The translations under genes were made by a program, and so were the position numbers. From positions 62,001 to 126,000 of the forward strand of contig JAKSCV010000036.1 in NCBI GenBank assembly GCA_022360445.1: a DNA stretch of 64,000 nt, given 5' to 3'. The notes beneath the pieces were generated by a model, which was given only the letters and a program-made list of their open reading frames with translations, was not told the DNA's origin and did not search any database. Below, piece after piece: positions 1-9,155 of this stretch. The stretch's first letter is position 1. Each line of letters opens with the position of its first letter. This DNA is from Gammaproteobacteria bacterium (GTDB taxonomy: Bacteria > Pseudomonadota > Gammaproteobacteria > UBA5861).

Positions 1-1
1 A

Positions 2-166
2 TTAGCGAACCCTCAAATGCAAGCGTCTGGCTTGCTACAACAGCAACAAGATAGCCGGATTGACTTAATCGGATTGCCATTGCTGTTTAATGGGCAGAGG
101 CCGGCGTTCCGTAGACCACCTCCACGTTTAAATCAGCATGAAGATGAGCTAATGGGAGGCGCTTAG
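2..166 (+). CDS. CaiB/BaiF-type CoA-transferase, C-terminal end (partial)
   Basis: The reading frame is open from the window edge and ends at TAG 164-166, giving the last 54 residues of a protein. These end with GLPLLFNGQRPAF and a Pro/Arg-rich tail that closely matches the C-terminus of the complete CoA-transferase directly downstream (GLPIKFDGQRPGF). The two are therefore probably tandem paralogues of the class III (formyl-CoA/carnitine CoA) transferase family, which move CoA from one carboxylic acid to another. The 59-bp gap to the next gene on the same strand suggests one operon. The catalytic part lies outside the window, so substrate and activity cannot be judged. Confidence 0.8.
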   Translation, partial: LANPQMQASGLLQQQQDSRIDLIGLPLLFNGQRPAFRRPPPRLNQHEDELMGGA

Positions 167-225
167 CGTTGTGAGCAGCCTATTCATAAAGAATAATAGA
201 AATAATACATTAAGATGAGGTCAAC

Positions 226-1353
226 ATGTCTGAAACACTCCCTTTAACAGGAATCAAAGTGATCGAGCTAGGCTCCAGTATTTCCGGGCCCAGTTGTACA
301 GAAGCATTGGCGTTTATGGGGGCTGACGTCATTAAAGTCGAAGGTCCGGAAGGTGATGCAACGCGCGCCTGGGGGACAAAACTCGACTGGAACTCAGCCG
401 TTGGCTATGAGTGCGTGAACCGCGAAAAGCGTGCGGTAACCGTGGACTTTGGAAATGCTGAGCAGCTGAAAATGCTCATTCACCTGATTGCGTCCGCAGA
501 TGTTGTTTTACAAAACTTTCGTGCCGGTGTTGTGGAAAAGTTTGGTATTGATGCCGAAGCCATGCTTAAGAAAAATCCACAGCTGATCTACTGTAATGTG
601 AATGCTTATGGCGATGGCCCTATGTTTGCAAGGCCGGGTTATGATCCACTGATGCAAGCCTTCTCTGGCATTATGAGTATTACCGGAGAAGCCGAACGCT
701 CGCCTTCGCGTGTGGGTGTTTCCCTGATTGATATCGGCACAGGCATGTGGTCAACCATTGGAATTGTCGCAGCACTTTTCCGCCGGCATACGACAGGCAA
801 AGGCGGTGTGGTGGATACAGCGCTCCTGGATACGGCATTAAACTGGATGAAGTTGCCAATCACTGAGTATCTTGCATCCGGTTACATGCCTCAACGAATG
901 GGAAACCGCGGGCCCGCTTTAGTGCCTAACCAAGGGTTTGAAACAGCCGATGGGATTCTCATGGTGACAGCAGGTACGGATGGGCAATTTAAAAACTTTT
1001 GCAAAGCCCTTGATCGCACCGAATGGTCTGAAGATGAACGATTTGAAAAAGTACAAGCGCGTAATGCTCATGCTGATTTGTTGCTCGTAGAAATTGCGGA
1101 AGTCATGAAGACCCAGCCCCGAGCATACTGGGTTGAAAAGTTTGATGCGTTGAATATTCCCAATTCACCGGTGCAGACGATTGATGAAGTCGTTGTTCAT
1201 CCTCAAGTGCTTGCGAGCCAGATGATTCAATCCAATGAAAGCTCATCTCTGAAGCTCGTTGGGTTACCGATTAAATTTGATGGTCAGCGCCCTGGTTTTA
1301 TGCGTCGGCCACCTCATTTAGGTGAGCACAATGATGAAGTGTTCGGACAATAA
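226..1353 (+). CDS. CaiB/BaiF (class III) CoA-transferase
   Basis: Complete 375-residue protein. The N-terminus (LPLTGIKVIELGSSISGP) is the typical Rossmann-like start of class III CoA-transferases, and GADVIKVEGPEGD follows. The family's catalytic Asp is probably Asp140 in GYDPLMQAFSG. Known members form interlocked dimers and transfer CoA between acyl-CoA and a free acid through an enzyme-bound anhydride. A GAGG ribosome site sits just before ATG 226. It lies between a second CaiB-like gene (59 bp upstream) and a crotonase gene (21 bp downstream), which suggests activation and then beta-oxidation-like processing of an organic acid. The substrate is unknown; carnitine, bile-acid or aromatic acids are all possible. 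Confidence 0.88.
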   Translation: MSETLPLTGIKVIELGSSISGPSCTEALAFMGADVIKVEGPEGDATRAWGTKLDWNSAVGYECVNREKRAVTVDFGNAEQLKMLIHLIASADVVLQNFRAGVVEKFGIDAEAMLKKNPQLIYCNVNAYGDGPMFARPGYDPLMQAFSGIMSITGEAERSPSRVGVSLIDIGTGMWSTIGIVAALFRRHTTGKGGVVDTALLDTALNWMKLPITEYLASGYMPQRMGNRGPALVPNQGFETADGILMVTAGTDGQFKNFCKALDRTEWSEDERFEKVQARNAHADLLLVEIAEVMKTQPRAYWVEKFDALNIPNSPVQTIDEVVVHPQVLASQMIQSNESSSLKLVGLPIKFDGQRPGFMRRPPHLGEHNDEVFGQ

Positions 1354-1374
1354 TATATTTTGAGGAGGAAACCC

Positions 1375-2166
1375 GTGAGTGACATAGACGATATTGTACT
1401 GGCTGAACAGAAAGGCCATGCGCTTTGGCTAACGGTCAACAGACCAGAGCGGAGAAATTCATTAACCGGGCATGTTTTTCAAAAACTCCGTGCCCATCTT
1501 GAAGCAGCTGAACAGGATCCTTCTGTGCGGGTAATTGTGCTGACCGGTGCGGGTGACGCGGCTTTTTCCGCCGGAGCAGACCTTAAGCCAGATACCGATT
1601 ACAGCCCAGTCAAAATGCGTCTGGAGAGTTTAAATCACCCCATTGTAGATGTATTCCGTGTGCTGGAACGTTGTACGACCCCTACGATTGCACGCGTAAA
1701 TGGTGTTGCTATGGCCGGCGGTATGGCATTATTGGCAATGTGCGATATGGCTGTGGCAGCGGACCACGCTAAATTCGCATTGCCCGAGGTCAAAATCGGT
1801 TTGTTCCCTCTAATGATCGTACCGTATTTACAGAGAACGCTGCCGCGACGAGTGTTAAATGAAATGATTTACACCGGTGAGACGTTCGATACCCAGTGGG
1901 GTAAGGAAATGGGCCTGCTGAACTATGTCGTGCCCCAAAGTGAGTTGGACACTAAAGTTAACTGGCTTTGTGAGCGTGTGGCGACCAAGTCACCGGCAGC
2001 GATTCGGCGTGGCAAGCACGGCATGAACTCGATTCGGAATATGAACCTTGATGAAGCATTTGCCTATGCGCAATCGGAAGTTGCTTTGTATTTCATGACT
2101 GATGATTTTAAAGAAGGTGTTGCTGCGTTCAACGAAAAGCGTAAGCCCAAGTGGGCAGACGACTAG
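1375..2166 (+). CDS. Enoyl-CoA hydratase/isomerase (crotonase) family protein
   Basis: 263 residues from GTG 1375, chosen because a strong AGGAGG lies at 1363-1368; an upstream TTG at 1360 would put that site inside the gene. The crotonase oxyanion-hole segments FSAGADL (about 64-70) and NGVAMAGG (109-116) are present. Of the two glutamates used by hydratases, the second is present (Glu138 in LPEV) but the first position is Ala118, so activity may be isomerase, hydrolase or otherwise rather than a standard hydratase. It follows the CoA-transferase and probably shares its operon. The last 4 bases overlap the end of the convergent TetR gene. Confidence 0.87.
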   Translation: MSDIDDIVLAEQKGHALWLTVNRPERRNSLTGHVFQKLRAHLEAAEQDPSVRVIVLTGAGDAAFSAGADLKPDTDYSPVKMRLESLNHPIVDVFRVLERCTTPTIARVNGVAMAGGMALLAMCDMAVAADHAKFALPEVKIGLFPLMIVPYLQRTLPRRVLNEMIYTGETFDTQWGKEMGLLNYVVPQSELDTKVNWLCERVATKSPAAIRRGKHGMNSIRNMNLDEAFAYAQSEVALYFMTDDFKEGVAAFNEKRKPKWADD

Positions 2167-2795
2167 TTGCGGGTGGCACCCAAAAGTTGCAGAGTATACT
2201 CAACCATGCGATCACAAATGCCGGCCAATGAGAGCCGGCCATTTGGACGGTACCAAGTATAGACCCAGCTGACCATTCCGGTGATGGCGAAGCCTGCGAG
2301 TTGGGGGTCGTCCACCTTAAATTCACCGCAGTCAATGCCCTCCTTAATCAAACTTGTTAATTGCTCATCATATTCACGCTTGAGCTGATTGATCGCGAGG
2401 CGATCATCTTCTGGGATATTCGCGGCTTCCTGAAAATACACAGCGACCACAGCCTGCTCACGGATGGTCAACTGGACGAAAAGCTGAACAAAGCGCTCAA
2501 TGATTTTCCGGGGAGAGTCACTGACACTTTTTGCTTCAATGATGCAGTCCTGAGAATAGGTGATGACACGGCTGTAAATTTCTGTGAGCAGCTCTGTTTT
2601 GTTTTTGTAGTAAGAATAAATAAAGGGTTTGGTCACACCCAATGATTCAGCAATCGCATCGAGTGTTGTCTTGTGGTACCCGCGTTCGTAAAACAACTTG
2701 CCGGCTTCTTCCAGAATGCGTTCACGCTTATACGTTCTTAATTCCTCTTTCATTGAGGTTGAGTGTGTATTTTTTATATTTTTCGAGTTGACCAT
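2163..2795 (-). CDS. TetR/AcrR-family transcriptional regulator
   Basis: About 210 residues. The N-terminal helix-turn-helix is clear: RERILEEAGKLFYERGYHKT, then LDAIAESLGVTKPFIYSYYK (roughly residues 25-63), the standard TetR DNA-binding region. The C-terminal ligand domain is divergent, as usual. ATG 2795 is chosen because GGGAG lies five bases upstream of it; ATG 2807 would add four residues but has no ribosome site. It ends convergently against the crotonase gene with a 4-bp overlap. By position it is a candidate repressor of the neighbouring acyl-CoA genes, with an acyl-CoA ligand plausible, but this is inferred only from location. Confidence 0.88.
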   Translation of the reverse strand: MVNSKNIKNTHSTSMKEELRTYKRERILEEAGKLFYERGYHKTTLDAIAESLGVTKPFIYSYYKNKTELLTEIYSRVITYSQDCIIEAKSVSDSPRKIIERFVQLFVQLTIREQAVVAVYFQEAANIPEDDRLAINQLKREYDEQLTSLIKEGIDCGEFKVDDPQLAGFAITGMVSWVYTWYRPNGRLSLAGICDRMVEYTLQLLGATRN

Positions 2796-3171
2796 TGGTA
2801 CTCCCATTTAAATAGAGTGCCGAATGTTTGGAGCCCGGCACGCCATTTTAGCGCAACTGAGTGCCTTTACGTTGATTGATAAGTCCTTTTACCTTCATGA
2901 CAGTGAATATCTTCAATTACTGATCAGCTTCTTTGAGCAGGACTGCTGTCAGTGTATCCATACTTTTGGGAAATGCGGTTCAACGGGCCAGGTGTTGCCA
3001 AAGTCGAGTAGCTCGATTTATTCTTTTATGATGTAGCCTCCCGTTTGATTCATCATTATTTCCTTTTATAACCATTTGTGGAGATAGCCATACTACCCCG
3101 TAAAAAGGGCGTTATGAATACATAGGTTGCTAAACATTAAGGGGTTATTTTTTGCAAAACGTATGAGCTGA
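2796..3171. other. Non-coding stretch upstream of the TetR gene
   Basis: About 375 bases between the TetR start and the 3' end of the permease gene. A 70-codon open frame on the plus strand (2824-3036) has no ribosome site and an unconvincing composition, so I do not call it. GTGCCG at 2817-2822 pairs with CGGCAC at 2836-2841, a possible operator close to the TetR start, but the arms are short. No clear terminator or RNA gene was seen. Confidence 0.4.
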
Positions 3172-4536
3172 TTACCAACCCAAAAAACGCCACCATAAAT
3201 AGTCTAAGGGAAAGAGTAAAAGAATCGTTAGCAATGCGAGGTAAAAAATCGGCTTAATGATCTTCCCCGGCGGTAATCCTGCAATTTGCATGGCGATGAT
3301 CAGCGGGGCTGAGTGATAAGGCAGCAAAATAGTAGAAAATCCCAGTACCTGAGTCATGACGACCGTATAAATAGGCATGCTCGACATTTCGGCCATGCCT
3401 GTTGCCATCGGCGTGAGGATGGCGGGAACACTCGGCATAGTGGCCAGTGCACCGGTTAACGTGGCTGCCAGTGACAAGGCCATGAAATTTTGAAAATCAG
3501 CGCCTTCTTCGACAGGCAGATGGGCTAAAACAAAGTCACCTAGGCGGTTGCCCAGGCCGGAATCTGCAATCAACCCACCCATGGCCAGGACTCCGACGAC
3601 AAAGAACAGCGAACTGTAATTGAGGTTATTGAGGTTTGCTCGTGGAATCACGCCAATGCGTGGCATTAAGAGTAAAACGGCTGCTGCGAGTGCTATCCAT
3701 GCCGCTGAAATATGGTGAATGAAGTCGGTTATCCACAGGATCAGCGCGATAAAAAGCACGGTTGCCAGTTTGAATTCGTCAATGGAAAAAACCTTTTTTT
3801 CAGTACTCCGGGACATTTGAGGTCGCTTTGACTCGGGAAAAAGCCAAAGCACCAACGCTACAATCAAGACGGCTTTGACAAAACCCAAAACGGGAAAATG
3901 CAACAGCAGATATTCACCATACAACGGTGTGATGCCAAGAATCGTCTCGGCTTGTCCCAGCATAATCATATTGGGAACATTGGCGGGAAGAATGGTGAAT
4001 GCGGGAATATGATTGCCCATAGCTGTTGCGATGATGAGGCCTGTGTAGCCCCGGTCGCTCGGGGCATAGCCACACTGCTTGGCCAAGGCAATTGAAATGG
4101 GAATCAATATCATCAGACGGCCGAGAGATGACGGCATAATGAATGACATCAACACACCAATGGCCACCATGCCTGCCACCAGTGTGACGTAACTGTGGTC
4201 GATGTGCCTTGCAATCAGGCTGGCCAGCCGTTCGCCCAAACCCGTATCTTTAACGGCTACGCCAATGATCAGGCCAGCAAAGATCATCCAAAAAGCCGTT
4301 GAAGAAAAGCCGGAAAAAATGACCGATGGTGCAGCAACGGATAAAAGTACCGCCAACAACATAAAAATCAGTGCGGTTAGATGTTCCGCAATCACGCCAG
4401 TTGACCAAAAGGCAATGGCGCCAAGCGTGAGAGCGGCGACATGCCCCTCGGTGGGAGAGAGGCCACAAGGTGGGGAAAATCCGATCAGAAAGGCGGTAGA
4501 AAGCAATACAACCGCAATGCTACGGGGAAGCGTCAT
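3172..4536 (-). CDS. SLC13/DASS-like anion permease
   Basis: 454 residues, almost entirely hydrophobic, with about a dozen predicted membrane helices. The layout (EHLTALIFMLLAVLL, then FWMIFAGLIIGVAVKDTGLGERLA, and a second half repeating the pattern with FFVVGVLAMGGLIADSGLGNRL) is that of the ion-transporter superfamily that includes SLC13/DASS and CitMHS carriers. Known members import di- or tricarboxylates or sulfate with Na+ or H+. It lies 35 bp downstream of the thioesterase gene on the same strand, so uptake of an organic acid for the nearby CoA pathway is plausible. The substrate cannot be read from sequence. Confidence 0.78.
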   Translation of the reverse strand: MTLPRSIAVVLLSTAFLIGFSPPCGLSPTEGHVAALTLGAIAFWSTGVIAEHLTALIFMLLAVLLSVAAPSVIFSGFSSTAFWMIFAGLIIGVAVKDTGLGERLASLIARHIDHSYVTLVAGMVAIGVLMSFIMPSSLGRLMILIPISIALAKQCGYAPSDRGYTGLIIATAMGNHIPAFTILPANVPNMIMLGQAETILGITPLYGEYLLLHFPVLGFVKAVLIVALVLWLFPESKRPQMSRSTEKKVFSIDEFKLATVLFIALILWITDFIHHISAAWIALAAAVLLLMPRIGVIPRANLNNLNYSSLFFVVGVLAMGGLIADSGLGNRLGDFVLAHLPVEEGADFQNFMALSLAATLTGALATMPSVPAILTPMATGMAEMSSMPIYTVVMTQVLGFSTILLPYHSAPLIIAMQIAGLPPGKIIKPIFYLALLTILLLFPLDYLWWRFLGW

Positions 4537-4571
4537 GACTATGCGGGCAGGGCGTGTTCTGCTCGAATGGA

Positions 4572-5000
4572 CTAAAGCGACCGTGGGGGTATTGAGTACG
4601 TGACTGTTGCATGCGCCACGGGTGCTTGCTCCTCATCACCTTCGCTATAGATATAGACCTCACCGATAGCCAACCGTGATCCCAGTTTGAGAATTTTGGC
4701 GGTGGCGATGATATCTCCCGGAAGTGGTTTGCGCAGAAAGTTGATGTTGAGGTTGGTTGTTACAGCGAGTTCCACAGGGCCGATCAGGCTCATTACCAAG
4801 GCATACATGGCGGCGTCGGCTAAGCCCATCATAATTGGACCGGAGACAGTGCCACCCGGCCGCAGGAATGACTCATCATAGCGCGCGCGCGCGGTGACTT
4901 CCCCTGTGCCGATATGTTCGAGATGAATGCCCATTGAATCCATAAACGTCAAGCTGCGGCGGGCAATTTCCTGAAATTCTTCAATCGTAATTTTCGGCAT
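4572..5000 (-). CDS. PaaI-type hotdog-fold acyl-CoA thioesterase
   Basis: 142 residues from ATG 5000; GGAGG lies 10 bases upstream. The hotdog-fold signature is seen in RPGGTVSGPIMMGLADAAMY (about 48-67), where the Gly-rich segment and Asp correspond to the active-site helix of PaaI-type thioesterases, and in NLNINFLRKPLPGDIIA. Known relatives hydrolyse aryl- or acyl-CoA esters in the cytoplasm to recycle CoA. It is upstream of the permease on the same strand and divergent from the next crotonase gene, in keeping with a local acyl-CoA locus. Confidence 0.85.
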   Translation of the reverse strand: MPKITIEEFQEIARRSLTFMDSMGIHLEHIGTGEVTARARYDESFLRPGGTVSGPIMMGLADAAMYALVMSLIGPVELAVTTNLNINFLRKPLPGDIIATAKILKLGSRLAIGEVYIYSEGDEEQAPVAHATVTYSIPPRSL

Positions 5001-5119
5001 GAAAAACAATCCTCCAGCGGGTTTGAATTTTATTATTGATCAGAGGCCCCTTAGTTATGCTTGCGAGTCATGGCCAGTTGCCGCACTATTAAACCACGAA
5101 ATTGAAGGGGAAGGGAGAG

Positions 5120-5902
5120 ATGGATACCACACCGGTTTTTTGTAAAGAAGAAGGCGCGCAGTGTATTTTGACGCTCAACCGGCCACAGCAATTCAACGCA
5201 CTCTCAGAAGAAGTGCTGGACGCCTTGCAAACAACATTGAATGCAGTGGCCAATGATCGCTCAATCCGAGTATTGATGATTGAAAGCGCCAGTGAAAAAG
5301 CATTCTGTGCGGGCCATGATTTAAAACAAATGCGCGCAAATCCCGACAAGGCCTACTATCAAAAACTGTTTTCCCGTTGCGCAAAAGTCATGCAAACGCT
5401 GGTCAACATGCCTCAACCGGTTATTGCCAAAGTACAAGGTGTTGCCACAGCGGCTGGCTGCCAGTTGGTCGCGTCTTGTGACATGGCGATTGCCGACACG
5501 CAGGCGCGATTTGCCGTTTCTGGTATTAATGTCGGCTTGTTTTGTGCGACGCCATCGGTTGCGCTCAGCCGCAATATTTCGCGCAAACGTGCTTTTGAAA
5601 TGCTATTTACTGGGGATTTTATCAATGCAAAGCAGGCGGCAGAGTATGGCTTGATTAATCGTGCCGTGGAGCCTGAGAAGCTGGATGCAGAAGTTCAGAC
5701 ACTGGTGGACAAGATCCTGCAAAAAGCGCCGGTGGCTGTGCGTACCGGGAAAAGCATGTTTTACAAGCAGCTGGAGCAAGGCCTCAATCATGCCTACAAC
5801 TTTGCGGGCGAAGTGATGGCCTGCAATATGATGGCAGAGGATACCGGCGAAGGGATCGATGCCTTTATTGAAAAACGCCCTCCTGACTTTAAGGGGCAAT
5901 GA
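5120..5902 (+). CDS. ECHDC3-like crotonase-family protein without hydratase glutamates
   Basis: 260 residues from ATG 5120; AAGGGA at 5111-5116 is the ribosome site. The fold markers FCAGHDLKQM (about 62-71) and VQGVATAAGCQLVASCD (105-121) show a crotonase oxyanion hole, and FAVSGINVGLFCATP (131-145) strongly resembles the ECHDC3 subgroup. Both catalytic glutamates of enoyl-CoA hydratase are replaced: Gln115 and Gly135. It is therefore unlikely to be a hydratase; it may be another crotonase-type enzyme or an acyl-CoA binding protein. cmoM begins 6 bp downstream, so the two are probably co-transcribed. Confidence 0.85.
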   Translation: MDTTPVFCKEEGAQCILTLNRPQQFNALSEEVLDALQTTLNAVANDRSIRVLMIESASEKAFCAGHDLKQMRANPDKAYYQKLFSRCAKVMQTLVNMPQPVIAKVQGVATAAGCQLVASCDMAIADTQARFAVSGINVGLFCATPSVALSRNISRKRAFEMLFTGDFINAKQAAEYGLINRAVEPEKLDAEVQTLVDKILQKAPVAVRTGKSMFYKQLEQGLNHAYNFAGEVMACNMMAEDTGEGIDAFIEKRPPDFKGQ

Positions 5903-5908
5903 CAGGTT

Positions 5909-6691
5909 ATGTCAGGTGGCCGCAACTTTGATGACCTGATTACACGCTTTACCCAAAATATCTACGCGCATCCAAAAGGAAAAATTCGTTTAGCAATTGT
6001 GCAAAGTGACTTGGAGGACAATATTCCTCAGCTGTGTCAGCCAGGGTCACTCAAGGTGTTAGATGCTGGTGTCGGCAGCGGGCAGATGGTGCGATATTTT
6101 GCACAAAAAGGGCATGCGATTGTTGCCTGTGATATTTCCAAAAATATGCTGTGTGAGTCTGAAAGGCTCGTTGCAGAGACGGTCCCGAGCGCCGATGTGA
6201 GGTTTATCCATCAAGCATTTCAGCAATTGCCGCATGAGATGCGGGGGCAGTTTGATCTTGTTATTTGTCACGCAGTGCTGGAGTGGGTTGACGAACCCAT
6301 CGAAGCCATCGAATCGCTATTAACGTATCTGAGACCTGGCGGTAGGCTTTCGCTCATGTTTTATAATGTGAACGCATTTATCCTACGGAATTTATTAAAA
6401 GGTAATTTTCGTAAAGTACAATCGGGCGATTATCGAGGCCACCCAAACGGATTAACACCGAATAACCCTTTAGACCCAGCCTCCATACTGGATGCGCTAA
6501 AAGCGCGTCAGATTCAGGTGGATCTCTATAGTGGTGTACGGATTGTGTATGATTACCTGTCAGCCGACATGCGAGAGCAACGGAGTTTGGAGGACATCCT
6601 GGACATGGAGAAACGCTTTTCCCGGCGCGACCCTTTCCGTGCCATGGGTCGTTATGTTCACTTACTTTGCACGTCTGGAACCACAACATAA
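5909..6691 (+). CDS. cmoM: tRNA 5-carboxymethoxyuridine methyltransferase CmoM
   Basis: 260 residues, the same length as Escherichia coli CmoM (formerly SmtA), with the same landmarks: RNFDDLITRFTQNIYAHPKG at the start, the SAM-binding LDAGVGSGQMVRYFA, CHAVLEWV, LRPGGRLSLMFYN and a final RYVHLL. CmoM uses S-adenosylmethionine to methylate the carboxylate of 5-carboxymethoxyuridine at tRNA position 34, giving the mcmo5U wobble base that broadens codon reading. The start ATG is 6 bp after the upstream stop. No other cmo gene is in the window. Confidence 0.92.
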   Translation: MSGGRNFDDLITRFTQNIYAHPKGKIRLAIVQSDLEDNIPQLCQPGSLKVLDAGVGSGQMVRYFAQKGHAIVACDISKNMLCESERLVAETVPSADVRFIHQAFQQLPHEMRGQFDLVICHAVLEWVDEPIEAIESLLTYLRPGGRLSLMFYNVNAFILRNLLKGNFRKVQSGDYRGHPNGLTPNNPLDPASILDALKARQIQVDLYSGVRIVYDYLSADMREQRSLEDILDMEKRFSRRDPFRAMGRYVHLLCTSGTTT

Positions 6692-6785
6692 TCCTGCGGG
6701 GTTTTTCTCGTTCTGTAGTGGCCTGCTGCCTGGCAAGATGGTATCAGCATGGCAAAACAGTTGACTAAAAGGCTAGCGGATAGTG

Positions 6786-8117
6786 ATGGCTAAGCTGCTC
6801 ATTTTTCTTGTCGCAGTCGCTTTCTCGTTGACGATTGCTTTCGGCAGCCCTATCGATCCGGCGACGGCTATTGGTCTGGGGATACTGAGCCTGGTGACGG
6901 TACTGTGGTTGACAGAAGCACTGCCAATTTACACCACTGCGCTATTGGTGCCCGTGCTGGCAATAGGCACAGGCGTGTTAGATGTCGTCAGTGCGTTGAA
7001 AAATTTTGCCAACCCCATCATATTTTTATTTTTAGGCGGGTTCGCACTCGCCTCGGCCATGCGCGAGCACAGATTAGACCATTGGATGGCTCAGAGCTTG
7101 ATGGGGCTAGCCAAAGGGCGTTTTTTACCCTCTAGCCTTTTATTGTTCCTGGGGACGGCTTTTCTCAGTATGTGGATGAGCAATACCGCTATTGCTGCGC
7201 TTGCATTACCCCTTGCAATTGGGCTTGTCGGGCCTGTACGCGAGGTTCCCCGATCTACCCTGATATTTGTTTTACTGGGGACAGCCTACAGCGCCAATAT
7301 CGGTGGGATCGGCACGTTAATCGGCAGCCCGCCGAATGCGATTGCTGCGTCTGTGATCGGTATCGACTTCTTGGGCTGGCTGCAAATCGGTCTGCCATTG
7401 GTTGGTATTTTATTGCCAGCCATGGTTTTGATTTTGTGGGTTACCCTCAGGCCCGCTCTACCGCCACCTCGGCCACTGGAAACAGCGCGTGTCGCTTGGT
7501 CTACATCGTCATGGCTGGTATTGGGCGTTTTTCTGACAACAGCAGGTTTGTGGTTATTTGGGCCACCTTTGGCCAGCAGCTTTGGCATTGATAAAGGCTT
7601 TGATGCCTTAATCGCCATTGCTGCAATCGTTGTGTTGACAGGCTTACGGCTTGTGAGCTGGCAAGCCTTGACGCGAGATACAGACTGGAAGGTATTGATT
7701 CTCTTTGGTGGAGGCATCACATTAAGTGAGGTGCTTATTAGTACAGGGGCCAGTGCCTATTTGGCCGAACCCCTGTTGGATTTGCAAAATACCGTCTCTC
7801 CCATCGTATTTCTGTTATTGGTGGTTGGAGTGGCTATCTTTTTGACGGAACTGGCGAGTAACACAGCCACCGCAGCGCTTCTTATCCCTATTTTTTACGC
7901 ATTGCCCTCGGTGCAGTCAGGTTACTCACCCGACGCCTTTGCGCTGACGTTGGCGGTGGCGGTCTCGTGTGCTTTTATGTTACCTGTCGCCACGCCGCCC
8001 AATGCGTTGGTATTCGGAACAGGTCTTATTGAGCAAAAGGAGATGATACGTATTGGACTGCGGTTGAATATTGTGTTTATTTTTCTGATTACCTTCGTTA
8101 CAGGAGCCATTATTTGA
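6786..8117 (+). CDS. SLC13/DASS-family sodium:anion symporter
   Basis: 443 residues from ATG 6786 (an alternative GTG is three bases upstream). Very hydrophobic, with family landmarks: WLTEALPIYTTALLVPVLAI, FLGGFALASAMREHRLD, MWMSNTAIAALALPLAI and ELASNTATAALLIPI. The two SNTA segments correspond to the substrate and sodium sites of dicarboxylate transporters such as VcINDY. It probably imports C4-dicarboxylates or a related anion across the inner membrane. Its stop overlaps the start of the CDF transporter gene by one base (TGATG), so they are translationally linked. It is better conserved than the SLC13-like permease at 3172-4536. Confidence 0.87.
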   Translation: MAKLLIFLVAVAFSLTIAFGSPIDPATAIGLGILSLVTVLWLTEALPIYTTALLVPVLAIGTGVLDVVSALKNFANPIIFLFLGGFALASAMREHRLDHWMAQSLMGLAKGRFLPSSLLLFLGTAFLSMWMSNTAIAALALPLAIGLVGPVREVPRSTLIFVLLGTAYSANIGGIGTLIGSPPNAIAASVIGIDFLGWLQIGLPLVGILLPAMVLILWVTLRPALPPPRPLETARVAWSTSSWLVLGVFLTTAGLWLFGPPLASSFGIDKGFDALIAIAAIVVLTGLRLVSWQALTRDTDWKVLILFGGGITLSEVLISTGASAYLAEPLLDLQNTVSPIVFLLLVVGVAIFLTELASNTATAALLIPIFYALPSVQSGYSPDAFALTLAVAVSCAFMLPVATPPNALVFGTGLIEQKEMIRIGLRLNIVFIFLITFVTGAII

Positions 8118-9133
8118 TGAACCGCCAGAAGCAAACTCGAAGGCTACGTGATCAGTTGGAGAAAGGGTTCATTGTGTTCCAAAACACGGTACATTTTTTT
8201 GTATTCACTGCTGAAATGATAGTGGCTTTAGCGACCGGTTTATGGGTATCACTGAGCGATAAAGTCCGCGCAAAAAGCCGTACGATAACGCGGGATCAAG
8301 CGGTAAAACTTTTGATTCTGATTGAAGGTGGTATCAATTTATTCGTCTTTTTGACGAAATTGACGGTTGGTTTAATGACCGGTTCACTCGCCATTCTGGG
8401 GGATGCGATTCACTCCATGACGGATATGGCAAATAACATTGTTGCCTGGATTGTCATTGGAGTATCGGCTAAACCAGCCGATCATGAGCACCCTTATGGC
8501 CATCGCAAGTTTGAAACACTCGCTGTTTTTGGTCTGGCGAGCTTGCTGGCTGCGCTTGGACTGGAGCTCGTAATACGTGCCGTGCAACCACGTGACGCTG
8601 TTATTTCAACAGGCACATGGGAGTTGTGGCTCATGATAGGGGTACTGGTGGTGAACGTATGCCTAGCAATCTGGCAACGGTATTGGGCGAGAAGGTTATC
8701 TTCAGACATCCTTGAAGCCGATGCCAGCCACACGGTTGGTGACGTGTTGACGACACTGGTTGTCATCATTGGCTGGCAGCTTTCAGCCGCGGGCTACCTC
8801 TGGCTGGATCGACTGTGTGCCCTAGTTGTTGCGGGTATGATTTTTTACCTCGCGTACGGCTTGTTCAAGCGCGCTGTTCCCGTGTTGGTGGATGAAATTG
8901 CTGTCGATCCTGAACCAATTACTTACGCTATTGAAAGCGTTAAAGGTGTATACAATGTTTTGCAGATCCGGTCACGGTGGATTGGGTCTACACGGGCTGT
9001 TGATATGGTTTTCACAGTCGATCCTGAGCTGACAACAGAGGCGGCTCACGAGATCGCTGATGAAGTTGAAATACTTCTGGAAGGAGAATTTGGCATTAAG
9101 GATATTTCCATTCATATCGAGCCGGAAAAATAG
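8117..9133 (+). CDS. Cation diffusion facilitator (CDF) family metal transporter
   Basis: 338 residues. An N-terminal extension of about 50 residues containing one extra hydrophobic segment precedes the CDF core. Core marks: GSLAILGDAIHSMTDMANN (about 95-113) and DASHTVGDVLTTLVV (about 202-216), the two H/DxxxD metal-site helices of Zn/Fe/Mn exporters, then a C-terminal ferredoxin-like cytoplasmic domain ending FGIKDISIHIEPE. Members exchange cytoplasmic divalent metal for protons. It starts inside the stop of the SLC13 gene. The metal is not identifiable; the His/Asp pattern is compatible with Fe or Zn. Confidence 0.88.
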   Translation: MNRQKQTRRLRDQLEKGFIVFQNTVHFFVFTAEMIVALATGLWVSLSDKVRAKSRTITRDQAVKLLILIEGGINLFVFLTKLTVGLMTGSLAILGDAIHSMTDMANNIVAWIVIGVSAKPADHEHPYGHRKFETLAVFGLASLLAALGLELVIRAVQPRDAVISTGTWELWLMIGVLVVNVCLAIWQRYWARRLSSDILEADASHTVGDVLTTLVVIIGWQLSAAGYLWLDRLCALVVAGMIFYLAYGLFKRAVPVLVDEIAVDPEPITYAIESVKGVYNVLQIRSRWIGSTRAVDMVFTVDPELTTEAAHEIADEVEILLEGEFGIKDISIHIEPEK

Positions 9134-9155
9134 GCCGGTCTATTGCCTGTCGCAG

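Noticed and set aside
2824-3036. 70-codon open frame upstream of the TetR gene
   Set aside because: No ribosome site, no recognisable features and unusual composition; treated as non-coding.
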